A stretch of DNA of 35,724 bases from the NCBI GenBank assembly GCA_036556325.1, contig DATBJR010000062.1, forward strand, positions 1-35,724. The letters run 5' to 3'. The notes under the pieces were generated by a model that saw only the letters and a program-made list of their open reading frames with translations, was not told the DNA's origin and did no database searches. The translations under genes were made by a program, and so were the position numbers. Shown one piece after another: positions 1 through 6,486 of this stretch. The DNA comes from DASSCW01 sp036556325. GTDB taxonomy: Bacteria; Chloroflexota; Limnocylindria; QHBO01. Position 1 is the first letter of the stretch. Each line of letters starts with the position of its first letter.

Positions 1-1734
1 CGCTGGCGAGAGCACCAGGAGCAGTGGCGCCGTGAGCGCCTCGACCCCGCCCTGGAGCGCGCGCCGGAGCGGCGGCCGCGCTTCATCACCCAGTCGGGCG
101 TCGAGATCGACCGCGTCTACACGCCCGACGACCTGTACGACCCGGCGAACCACCCGGACCGTGGCCGGCCACGCTATCGGCCAGCGAAGGAAGGCCCCGG
201 TGAGAGCGAGACCTGGGACGAGATCGCCGACCTGGGACTGCCGGGCGAGCCGCCGTTCACGCGAGGCATCCACCCCACCGGCCATCGCGGCCGGCTGTGG
301 ACGATGCGCATGTTCGCCGGCTTCGGCACGGCCGAGGACACGAACGCCCGCTTCAAGAAGCTGATCGAGGCGGGCGGCACCGGCCTGTCGATCGCCTACG
401 ACATGCCGACCCTGTATGGCTACGACCACGACGAGCCGCAGGCCGAGGGCGAGTTCGGCACCTGCGGCGTCGCGGTCTCCAGCCTGGCCGACATGGAGAT
501 CCTGCTGGACGGCCTTCCTGTGGGCCAGATCAGCACCTCCATGACCATCAACTCCCCCGCGCCGATGATCTGGGCCATGTACATCACCGCCGCCGAGAAG
601 ATGGGCGTGCCGCGGGCGCAGCTGGCCGGCACGCTGCAGAACGACATCCTCAAGGAGTTCATCGCCCAGAAGGAGTACATCTTCCCGCCGGCGCCGTCGC
701 TCAAGCTGGTGACCGATACCGTCGAGTGGGGCACCCGCGAGCTGCCGCGCTGGAACACGATCAGCATCTCGGGCTACCACATCCGCGAGGCCGGCTCGAC
801 TGCGGTGCAGGAGCTGGCATTCACCATCGCCGATGGCATCGCCTACGTCGAGGACGCGCTGGCCCGCGGCCTGCGCTTCGATGACTTCGCGCCGCGCCTC
901 TCCTTCTTCTTCAACAGCCACAACGACTTCTTCGAGGAGATCGCCAAGTTCCGAGCCTCACGGCGCATCTGGTACAAGCTGGCGACCGAGCGCTTCGGGG
1001 CGGAGAACGAGCGCTCCACCTGGATGCGTTTCCACACCCAGACAGCCGGCGTGTCGCTCACCGCACAGCAGCCGCTCAACAACCTGACGCGCGTCGCCAT
1101 CCAGGCGCTGGCCGGCGTGCTCGGAGGCACGCAGTCACTCCATACCGATGCGTACGACGAGGCGTGGGCGGTTCCCTCGGAAGAGGCCGCCCTGCTTGCC
1201 CTGCGGCAGCAGCAGATTTTGGCCGAGGAGTCGGGCGTGGCGCACAGTGTCGACCCGCTGGCGGGCTCGTACTTCGTCGAGACGCTGACCAACCAAACCG
1301 AGCAGGCGGCCTGGCGTTACATCGCGCAGATCGACGAGATGGGCGGCATGGTCAAGGCCATCGAGGCCGGCTTCCCGCAGGCCGAGATCGCCGATGCCGC
1401 CTATGAGCAGGCACGCGAGCTCGAGGCTCACGAGCGCGAGCTGGTGGGTGTCACCCGCTACGCCGATCCCGACGAGGAGCTGCGCATCCCGCTGCTCGAG
1501 ATCAGCGACGAGCAGGAGCGGCGACACCTGGAACGCCTGGCGCGTGTGCGAGCCGAGCGCGACGCCGATGCGCACGCGCGCGCCATGACCCGACTGCGCG
1601 ACGAGGCGTCACGCGGCGACACGAACCTGATGCCGGCGATCATGGCGGCCGTGGCCGCTTACGCCACCATCGGCGAGATGTGCAACACCCTGCGCGCCGT
1701 CTACGGCGAATACCGGGAGCCGCTGGCGGTCTAG
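1..1734 (+). CDS. icmA: Acyl-CoA mutase large subunit, isobutyryl-CoA mutase type (5' end cut by window)
   Basis: Adenosylcobalamin-dependent carbon-skeleton mutase, substrate-binding TIM-barrel subunit. The frame is open from base 1, so the true start lies left of the window; 577 residues are visible. Family landmarks are the PFTRGIHPT segment (bases about 259-285), SISGYHIREAG with the active-site His, and FHTQTAGVSLTAQQP. Two substrate-pocket positions separate family members: the methylmalonyl-CoA mutase Tyr89 is Phe here (codon 313-315), and its Arg207 is Gln (codon 667-669). Phe/Gln is the pair known for isobutyryl-CoA mutase, and the spacing of 118 residues is the same. The protein ends after the barrel and linker, with no cobalamin-binding domain, so it needs a separate small subunit that is not in this window. 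The mutase family is certain; isobutyryl/butyryl-CoA specificity is inferred from the residues. Confidence 0.9.
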   Translation, partial: RWREHQEQWRRERLDPALERAPERRPRFITQSGVEIDRVYTPDDLYDPANHPDRGRPRYRPAKEGPGESETWDEIADLGLPGEPPFTRGIHPTGHRGRLWTMRMFAGFGTAEDTNARFKKLIEAGGTGLSIAYDMPTLYGYDHDEPQAEGEFGTCGVAVSSLADMEILLDGLPVGQISTSMTINSPAPMIWAMYITAAEKMGVPRAQLAGTLQNDILKEFIAQKEYIFPPAPSLKLVTDTVEWGTRELPRWNTISISGYHIREAGSTAVQELAFTIADGIAYVEDALARGLRFDDFAPRLSFFFNSHNDFFEEIAKFRASRRIWYKLATERFGAENERSTWMRFHTQTAGVSLTAQQPLNNLTRVAIQALAGVLGGTQSLHTDAYDEAWAVPSEEAALLALRQQQILAEESGVAHSVDPLAGSYFVETLTNQTEQAAWRYIAQIDEMGGMVKAIEAGFPQAEIADAAYEQARELEAHERELVGVTRYADPDEELRIPLLEISDEQERRHLERLARVRAERDADAHARAMTRLRDEASRGDTNLMPAIMAAVAAYATIGEMCNTLRAVYGEYREPLAV

Positions 1735-1747
1735 TTCACGTCGGGGC

Positions 1748-1821
1748 GGTGAGCGGCGCGGCATCCGGTTGGCGGGCGCCGCGCCGGACTGTTCGCAGGG
1801 CACGCGCCCGCGCCGCTCACC
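1748..1821 (+). repeat. Nested inverted repeats after the mutase gene, possible terminator or attenuator
   Basis: A perfect 14-bp inverted repeat has arms at 1748-1761 (GGTGAGCGGCGCGG) and 1808-1821. Part of its left arm (1755-1762) can instead pair perfectly over 8 bp with 1778-1785. The two folds exclude each other. It starts 13 nt after the mutase stop codon. There is no U-tract, so a classical intrinsic terminator is not shown; a transcript-end structure is the simplest reading. Confidence 0.4.
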
Positions 1822-1846
1822 TACCTGCAGCAGGCTCGCACACCAC

Positions 1847-1879
1847 CGCTTACCAGCCGCTTATCAAGCGCTTACGTCC
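1847..1879 (+). promoter_or_regulatory. Array of three 11-bp phased direct repeats, CGCTTAYC-type
   Basis: Three head-to-tail 11-mers start at 1847, 1858 and 1869: CGCTTACCAGC, CGCTTATCAAG and CGCTTACGTCC. The CGCTTA core is invariant and the phase is exactly one helical turn. The array ends 30 bp before the probable -10 of the exonuclease gene. OmpR/PhoB-class response regulators bind tandem 11-bp repeats of this kind, so an activator site is inferred. A matching array is at 33413-33445. Confidence 0.55.
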
Positions 1880-1909
1880 GGCCGCAGTTACGGTGCCAGT
1901 CGCGGCCGC

Positions 1910-1915
1910 TATCCT
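1910..1915 (+). promoter_or_regulatory. -10 hexamer of the exonuclease gene, leaderless type
   Basis: TATCCT lies 8 nt before the ATG at 1924, so transcription would begin at or within a few bases of the start codon. No Shine-Dalgarno sequence is present. Only a weak -35 (GTTACG, 1887-1892) is visible, which fits activation from the repeat array upstream. Confidence 0.5.
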
Positions 1916-1923
1916 CGGACGCG

Positions 1924-2820
1924 ATGAAAGTCCATCTGGTCGACGCCACCTTCGAGCTGTTCCGCGCCTTCTACTCGCCGGGGCGCTCGCTGGAACGAGG
2001 TCCTGATGGACGGCCGGTTAACGCGGTGCGCGGCCTGGTGGACAGCATGCTGTCCCTCCTGCGCGAGCCGGACGTGACCCACATCGCAGCCGCCACCGAC
2101 TACGTCATCGAGAGCTGGCGCAACGACGTCTACCCCGGCTACAAGAGCAGCGCGGGCATGGACCCCGACCTCCGGGCGCAGTTCCGCGACGCCGAACGTG
2201 CCCTGCGCAGCCTGGGCATCACCACCTGGCCAATGGTCGAGGACGAAGCCGATGACGGCCTGGCCACCGCCACCGCCCGGTTCCTGCCGGACCCGCGCGT
2301 CGAGCAGATCGTGATCTGCAGCGTCGACAAGGACCTGGGCCAATGCGTCGCGGGGCAGCGGGTCGTGCTGCGCGATCGCATGCGGAGGGTCACCTACGAC
2401 GAGGAGGGCATCCGCGCCAAGTTCGGTGTGGGGCCGGAGAGCATCCCCGACTACCTGGCGCTGGTGGGCGACTCATCGGACGGCTATCCCGGCCTGCCGG
2501 GTTGGGGCTCGAAGAGCGCCGCCGCCATCCTGCAGCGCTGGGTGCACATCGAGGACATTCCCGACTCGCCGCTTGACTGGGACATCGCGCTGCGCGGCGC
2601 GTCGTCGCTGGCCGCCACGCTGCGTGAGCATCGGACCGAGGCGGCGCTGTACAAGCGGCTGGCCACGCTGAACCGTGACGCGGCCATCGCCGAGAGCCTG
2701 GATGACATCGAGTGGCACGGCGTGCCACGCGCCGAGTTCGAGGCTCTCTGCGCGGAGCTTGGCTTCGCCACGGTCGGCAGCCGCGTGCATCGCTGGGCAG
2801 AGGCAACGGTCGCGAGCTGA
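1924..2820 (+). CDS. Stand-alone 5'-3' exonuclease / flap endonuclease (PolA 5'-nuclease family)
   Basis: Predicted structure-specific 5' nuclease of 298 residues, about the size of the isolated N-terminal domain of DNA polymerase I, T5 FEN or ExoIX, and with no polymerase domain. Metal-binding acids are in the expected order: D7, D59, the VEDEADD cluster (106-111), D135 and D137 in SVDKDLGQ, and D183 and D186 in VGDSSD. GDSSDGYPGLPGWGSKSA (182-199) is the helix-hairpin-helix (H3TH) DNA-binding motif. FEN-type enzymes process flaps and RNA primers in replication and repair. The start follows a -10 hexamer by 8 nt, suggesting a leaderless message. It appears monocistronic, 189 bp after the mutase, and lies behind a phased repeat array that suggests dedicated regulation. 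Confidence 0.9.
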   Translation: MKVHLVDATFELFRAFYSPGRSLERGPDGRPVNAVRGLVDSMLSLLREPDVTHIAAATDYVIESWRNDVYPGYKSSAGMDPDLRAQFRDAERALRSLGITTWPMVEDEADDGLATATARFLPDPRVEQIVICSVDKDLGQCVAGQRVVLRDRMRRVTYDEEGIRAKFGVGPESIPDYLALVGDSSDGYPGLPGWGSKSAAAILQRWVHIEDIPDSPLDWDIALRGASSLAATLREHRTEAALYKRLATLNRDAAIAESLDDIEWHGVPRAEFEALCAELGFATVGSRVHRWAEATVAS

Positions 2821-2849
2821 GCGCCACACGGCCAACGGGCTGAGCGCCA
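2816..2849 (+). repeat. Direct repeat of 11 bp after the exonuclease gene
   Basis: GCTGAGCGCCA occurs at 2816-2826 (spanning the TGA stop) and again at 2839-2849, a 23-bp step. It lies between the exonuclease stop and the SpoIID-domain gene. It may be a local duplication or a binding site; nothing further supports a function. Confidence 0.35.
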
Positions 2850-2920
2850 TCGGCTGACCATCGGGCCAGGACCTTTGATCGGTTCTGGTGCGGTGTGGTG
2901 GGGTGTACCGTCGCCGCCCG

Positions 2921-4147
2921 ATGCCCCGCAGACACCGACTGATTGCGGCTGTCGCCGCGCTGCTGACGCTGGCACCCGCCCTCCCCGGCATGGCTCCGGG
3001 CGTGGCCGCCGCGTCGTGCTCGGGCTGGAGCTCGTCGACCACGCCGCCGCCCACCATTCGCGTCTTCCGCCACGCCAGCGGCAATGTCGAGACTGTGGAC
3101 TTCCGAAACTACGCCAAGAACGTGCTGAGCCGCGAGTGGATCGCCTCCTGGACCACCGAGTCGCTGCGCTCCGGCGCGCTGGCGGTCAAGCACTACGCCT
3201 GGTACCAGGTGCTGCACTGGCGAGGAGGCACGAACGCATCGGGCGCCTGCTTCGACGTGCGGGACGACACCTGGGATCAGGTCTACGACCCGTCGCGGCC
3301 GACGTACACCACCGCCGCCGCCGCCGTCGACGCCACGTGGGGCACGCGCGTGCTGAAGAACGGCGCCATCTTCCCGACCTACTACAACGCGGGCGCGCCG
3401 GGCGAAGCCTGCGGGGCGAACGCCAATGGCTGGAAGCTGTACCAGTGGGGCACCCAGGCCTGCGGGCTGGGGGGCAAGACGGCGGCGCAGATCATCCGCG
3501 CCTACTACTTTCCCAACGTCAGCGTGACCGATGCACCGGCCGCATCACCCACGCCATCCCCGTCGCCGACCCCGGTTCCGACCCCGGCGCCGACGGCCAA
3601 ACCCACTCCAACGGCCTCTTCCAGCGGCACGCCGGGCGCCACGGTTGCGCCGACGCGCACGCCGCGTCCCACCCCGACACCGCTGCCCACCCCCAGACCG
3701 ACGCCGCGGGCCACGCCGACGCCGGCCCCGACCGGACCGCTGGCCACTCCCCCGCCGGATCAGGCCTTGCCGGGGGGCGGGCAGTCGGGGATCATCAACC
3801 AGGCCACGCCGCCGCCGCCCCCGCCCGACCACCCAAAGCCCAGGGTCGTCGAACGGCACGCTGCCCTCGCGCGGATCCAGGCGCTGGCCTCGCGCCCGCC
3901 CCTGGCCGTCGACCGCGACGCACCCCACTACGCCGCCTGGATGGCCGCCGATGGGCGGCTGGCGGGATGGGCCGCCTCCGGGCAGCGCCTGATCTCGATG
4001 TCCCCTGGCGGCCTGCTCCCCGACGCTGCGTTCGGCAGCCTGGTGCCGCTGTGGCAGGCAGCGCTGGACAACCTGGAGGCAGCGCTGCTCCGCCACCTGG
4101 CAGCCGCCCGGGTGATGGGCGCCACGCCGCTGGCTCGGTTGCCCTAA
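2921..4147 (+). CDS. Secreted SpoIID/LytB-domain protein with Pro/Thr-rich linker
   Basis: Predicted exported cell-wall protein of 408 residues. The ATG at 2921 gives a Sec signal peptide (PRRHR, then a hydrophobic run, then AAA near residue 30); an ATG at 2888 would add a poor arginine-rich extension. Residues about 40-205 match the SpoIID domain: a region resembling the family's EALKAQAVAARTYA helix (SLRSGALAVKHYAWY), CFDVRDDTWDQVY and a late Y-N-A-G segment. SpoIID enzymes cleave peptidoglycan glycan strands as lytic transglycosylases. Residues about 210-285 are a Pro/Thr-rich spacer of the wall-spanning kind. The last ~110 residues are unrecognised. No other sporulation gene is nearby, so a general wall role is more likely than sporulation. 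It overlaps the convergent MFS gene by 4 nt. Confidence 0.8.
   Translation: MPRRHRLIAAVAALLTLAPALPGMAPGVAAASCSGWSSSTTPPPTIRVFRHASGNVETVDFRNYAKNVLSREWIASWTTESLRSGALAVKHYAWYQVLHWRGGTNASGACFDVRDDTWDQVYDPSRPTYTTAAAAVDATWGTRVLKNGAIFPTYYNAGAPGEACGANANGWKLYQWGTQACGLGGKTAAQIIRAYYFPNVSVTDAPAASPTPSPSPTPVPTPAPTAKPTPTASSSGTPGATVAPTRTPRPTPTPLPTPRPTPRATPTPAPTGPLATPPPDQALPGGGQSGIINQATPPPPPPDHPKPRVVERHAALARIQALASRPPLAVDRDAPHYAAWMAADGRLAGWAASGQRLISMSPGGLLPDAAFGSLVPLWQAALDNLEAALLRHLAAARVMGATPLARLP
3547..3760 (+). repeat. Low-complexity Pro/Thr-coding stretch
   Basis: In-frame runs of PT, PTP and PSP triplets encode the extended linker between the SpoIID domain and the C-terminal region of the preceding CDS. 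The repeats are degenerate at DNA level and explained by the protein, not a separate element. Confidence 0.7.
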
Positions 4148-5427
4148 CCCTCACCCCGTGGCTCGCCGCCTCGGCGCGGCCCACGTCGCAGCACCGGCCG
4201 CGCGATCCAGAGCCAGCCGCCGGCGGCGGTCGCGGCCAGGGCGACCATGGTCCATACCGTCGTCGCCGGCACGAGTCGCTCGGCAAGTGTGCCCGCCACG
4301 AGCGTGGAGCCGGCGATGGTCATGGTCACCAGGCCGTAGTCGAAGCTGAACACCCGCCCGCGGATGCTGTCGGGCGAGGCGCGCTGCAGCCCGTACGAGG
4401 AGAGGGTCCATTGCGCCCCGCCACCGAGGTGGGCGATGAACACGAACACCGCGGCCAGGGCGAGGAACGGCGCCAGCGGCAGCAATGAGTAGCCGACCGC
4501 GTAGGTGCCGAACGAAGCTGCAATCCCCAGCAGCAGGCCCCGGTCGGTCAGGCCGACGACCGAGCGCGCCAGGAACGGTCCGATCAGCGCCCCCAGGCCA
4601 CGGGCCGCGAACAGCAGGCCGATGCCTGCGTCACCTGCGCCGAACACGTCGCGGCCGAAAACGGCCAGCATCACGATCACGCCGGTCCCCACCCCGAACG
4701 TCGTCTTGGACAGCAGCAGGGCAGCCAGCGTCCGGTTGCCGCGCGCGAAGCGCAGCACCACCCGGATCGAGTCGGCGACGCCGCGCAGCCCGCCGTGCGG
4801 CATCTCGTGCTCGGCCGTCGCCTGGCGGCGGAAGGGCCGCCGGATGCCCACGATGAGCAGCGCCGAGGCCCCGAACGACGCGGCGTTGAGCACGAAGGCC
4901 ACCTCGCGGCCGAAGGTGGCGGCCACCAGCCCGCCGAGGGCGGCGCCCACCGCCAGCATCGTGCCCCAGGCCGAGCCGATGAGCACGTTCGCCTCGCCGA
5001 GCTCCTCGTCCTCCACCAGGTTGGGCAGCGAGGCCGAGCTGGTCGGTTCGAAGGCGGCGGCACCCAGCGACAGCAGTGCGGTGGCGGCGAACGCGATCCA
5101 CAGGGTGCCGGCATCGCGCACCAGCAGGAAGCCGAGGGCCACCGGCACCCGCAGAAGGTCGGCGGTGACCATCAGCCGCCGGCGGTCGAGGCGATCGGCC
5201 AGGACGCCGGCGAGCGGCGAGGCGAGCGCAAATGCGCCGGTCTGCACGACCAGCAGGAGCGACGCGATGGCAGGTGACCCGGTCAGCTGGAGGGCCAGGC
5301 CCAGGATCGCGACCGTCGAGAACCAGTCGCCGGCGAAGCTGATCAGCTCGGCCGAGAAGAGGCGCGTGAAGGCGCGGTTGCGGCGCACCAGGGTGAGATA
5401 GGGACGGAGGCGCATCGGCCAGCGCAT
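4144..5427 (-). CDS. MFS transporter, probable drug/siderophore exporter type (MFS_3)
   Basis: Inner-membrane major facilitator of about 427 residues with roughly 12 hydrophobic segments. It has the loop 2-3 motif as GVLADRLDRRRLM and the inter-half basic region IRRPFRRQ. The N-terminus (RNRAFTRLFSAELISFAGDWFS) is typical of the EntS/MefA-like efflux group. The start is chosen at 5427 (MRWPMRL); ATG at 5415 is equally possible, and the long upstream extension of this frame is not protein-like. No Shine-Dalgarno sequence is visible at either. Its stop overlaps the convergent SpoIID-domain gene. Substrate unknown; a siderophore is conceivable given the FTR1 gene in the window, but nothing shows it. 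Confidence 0.85.
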   Translation of the reverse strand: MRWPMRLRPYLTLVRRNRAFTRLFSAELISFAGDWFSTVAILGLALQLTGSPAIASLLLVVQTGAFALASPLAGVLADRLDRRRLMVTADLLRVPVALGFLLVRDAGTLWIAFAATALLSLGAAAFEPTSSASLPNLVEDEELGEANVLIGSAWGTMLAVGAALGGLVAATFGREVAFVLNAASFGASALLIVGIRRPFRRQATAEHEMPHGGLRGVADSIRVVLRFARGNRTLAALLLSKTTFGVGTGVIVMLAVFGRDVFGAGDAGIGLLFAARGLGALIGPFLARSVVGLTDRGLLLGIAASFGTYAVGYSLLPLAPFLALAAVFVFIAHLGGGAQWTLSSYGLQRASPDSIRGRVFSFDYGLVTMTIAGSTLVAGTLAERLVPATTVWTMVALAATAAGGWLWIARPVLRRGPRRGGEPRGEG

Positions 5428-5478
5428 GATGCCATTCGCAGGCCGGCGGTCGGCACGTGGCTTGCGAGAGGAGGCGGC

Positions 5479-5784
5479 ATGGACACGTTGCGCAAAGAAG
5501 CCGGCGCCCTGGGCTGGCTGATCAGAATGGCGATCCTGGGATCGATCGCCGCGGCGGTCTACAAGGAGCTGCAGCTGCCGCCCGCCAAGCGGACCTGGCA
5601 CGGGCAGCTGTTCGGCTTTCTGCCGTACGACTTCCGCATGCCCAGCCCGGCGCGGATCATCAAGGCGTGGTGGAGCCCGCGATCGCCCAAGGTCCTGAAC
5701 GAGCAGCCGTTCGGCGTCGGCTGGGTGATCAACCTGCCGACCGCTCTGCGACGCCTGCAGCAGATGAGGAGCCCCTCCCGCTAG
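5479..5784 (+). CDS. DUF5808-domain small protein
   Basis: Small basic protein of 101 residues. It has one N-terminal hydrophobic segment (about 11-27), then PYDFRMPSPARII and FGVGWVINL, the signature blocks of DUF5808, a family of unknown function found in actinobacterial and Chloroflexota proteins. The start is fixed by a strong Shine-Dalgarno run (AGAGGAGG, 5467-5474) 4 nt before the ATG. It is divergent from the MFS gene with about 50 bp between. Its TAG stop lies inside the -10 hexamer of the next gene. Function unknown. Confidence 0.75.
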   Translation: MDTLRKEAGALGWLIRMAILGSIAAAVYKELQLPPAKRTWHGQLFGFLPYDFRMPSPARIIKAWWSPRSPKVLNEQPFGVGWVINLPTALRRLQQMRSPSR

Positions 5785-5787
5785 CAT
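5782..5787 (+). promoter_or_regulatory. -10 hexamer of the 150-residue membrane protein gene, leaderless type
   Basis: TAGCAT, sharing its first three bases with the upstream stop codon, lies 6 nt before the GTG at 5794. This spacing leaves no room for a ribosome-binding site and suggests a leaderless transcript. Confidence 0.45.
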
Positions 5788-5793
5788 CGGGGC

Positions 5794-6246
5794 GTGAACC
5801 CGTTCCCCATCCTGCTGGTCATCCACATCGCGCTGGCCGTGTCGCTGCTGGCGCCGAGCCTGCTGCTCCCCTTCCTGCTGCGTCGCTCGCCGGTTGGGCC
5901 CCCGGCGAACCCGGCGATGCGCCTCCTGCTTGCGATGCAGGGCACCGGCTCGGTGGTGATCGCCATCGGGCTGGCCCTGACGGGCATCGGCCTGGTGCTC
6001 GTGCTGGGCACCCAGCTGCTTGGCCAGCCATGGTTGCTGGTGGCGCTGGTGATCTACGCCGTCAACCTGGTGGTTGCCGCCTTCGTGTCGCGCCCCAACC
6101 TGCGGCGGCTGCTCTGGCCCGGCACCGGGGCCGATGACGTGGCCTGGCAACGCCGTGCGCGGACCCAGCGGTACGTGGCCTACGGGATGGCGGCCGCCAC
6201 CGGGGTCATCGGCTTTCTGATGAGCACCAAGCCGGAGCTGTGGTGA
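5794..6246 (+). CDS. Predicted four-helix membrane protein, DUF2269-like
   Basis: Integral membrane protein of 150 residues with hydrophobic segments near 5-28, 46-68, 76-98 and 126-143, and a basic loop around 99-125. The pattern resembles DUF2269-type predicted membrane proteins, whose function is not known. The GTG start is chosen because a -10 hexamer ends 6 nt upstream. It follows the DUF5808 gene by 9 nt but probably has its own promoter. It is convergent with a tiny membrane-protein gene on the opposite strand. Confidence 0.7.
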   Translation: MNPFPILLVIHIALAVSLLAPSLLLPFLLRRSPVGPPANPAMRLLLAMQGTGSVVIAIGLALTGIGLVLVLGTQLLGQPWLLVALVIYAVNLVVAAFVSRPNLRRLLWPGTGADDVAWQRRARTQRYVAYGMAAATGVIGFLMSTKPELW

Positions 6247-6264
6247 GCGGCGCCCGGCGGACGT

Positions 6265-6372
6265 TCAGAAGTGCGGGATCGGCAGCGGCCGGCCCATCAG
6301 CCAGAAGAGGCCGGCCACGATCAGGAGCAGGGCAATCACGAAGACCGCGAACCACTTCAGGACTTCCCACAT
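6265..6372 (-). CDS. 35-residue single-pass membrane microprotein
   Basis: A short frame with good initiation signals. It encodes MWEVLKWFAVFVIALLLI followed by VAGLFWLMGRPLPIPHF: a single hydrophobic helix (about 6-26) with a short polar tail. The reverse-strand sequence GAGGAGAGG lies a few bases before the ATG, a strong Shine-Dalgarno site, and TAGAAT (6427-6432, minus strand) is a good -10 about 55 nt upstream. Together these argue for a real gene. Function unknown; single-helix proteins of this size often bind and modulate larger membrane complexes. Confidence 0.65.
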   Translation of the reverse strand: MWEVLKWFAVFVIALLLIVAGLFWLMGRPLPIPHF

Positions 6373-6426
6373 GGTGCCTCTCCTCGGCGTTCGGTCGGCA
6401 GCTGACCGTCCCCCAGCGACGCAGCG

Positions 6427-6432
6427 ATTCTA
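6427..6432 (-). promoter_or_regulatory. -10 hexamer of the microprotein gene
   Basis: TAGAAT on the minus strand, giving an untranslated leader of nearly 50 nt that includes a Shine-Dalgarno site. The leader can form a small hairpin (CGGTC 6392-6396 with GACCG 6404-6408). Confidence 0.4.
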
Positions 6433-6473
6433 CCCGCCCGGTCGAGACCGGAGCCCCTCGATTCCGCGCCGCC

Positions 6474-6479
6474 TAGAAT
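6474..6479 (+). promoter_or_regulatory. -10 hexamer of the cysS-like gene, leaderless type
   Basis: TAGAAT lies 7 nt before the GTG start at 6487, and no Shine-Dalgarno sequence is present. It is the same hexamer as the divergent microprotein promoter 47 bp away. Confidence 0.5.
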
Positions 6480-6486
6480 CGGCCAC

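Noticed and set aside
1847..1879. The CGCTTAYC repeats as a CRISPR array or replication origin iterons
   Set aside because: Units are contiguous 11-mers with no spacers. No cas, dnaA or rep gene is nearby, and there is no AT-rich region.
3547..3760. Tandem repeat element in DNA
   Set aside because: The periodicity is explained by a Pro/Thr-rich protein linker and is degenerate at the base level.
2875..4488. 537-codon plus-strand frame overlapping the SpoIID-domain gene
   Set aside because: Low-complexity Arg/Gly/Ala-rich shadow of the real frame, and it continues into antisense of the MFS gene.
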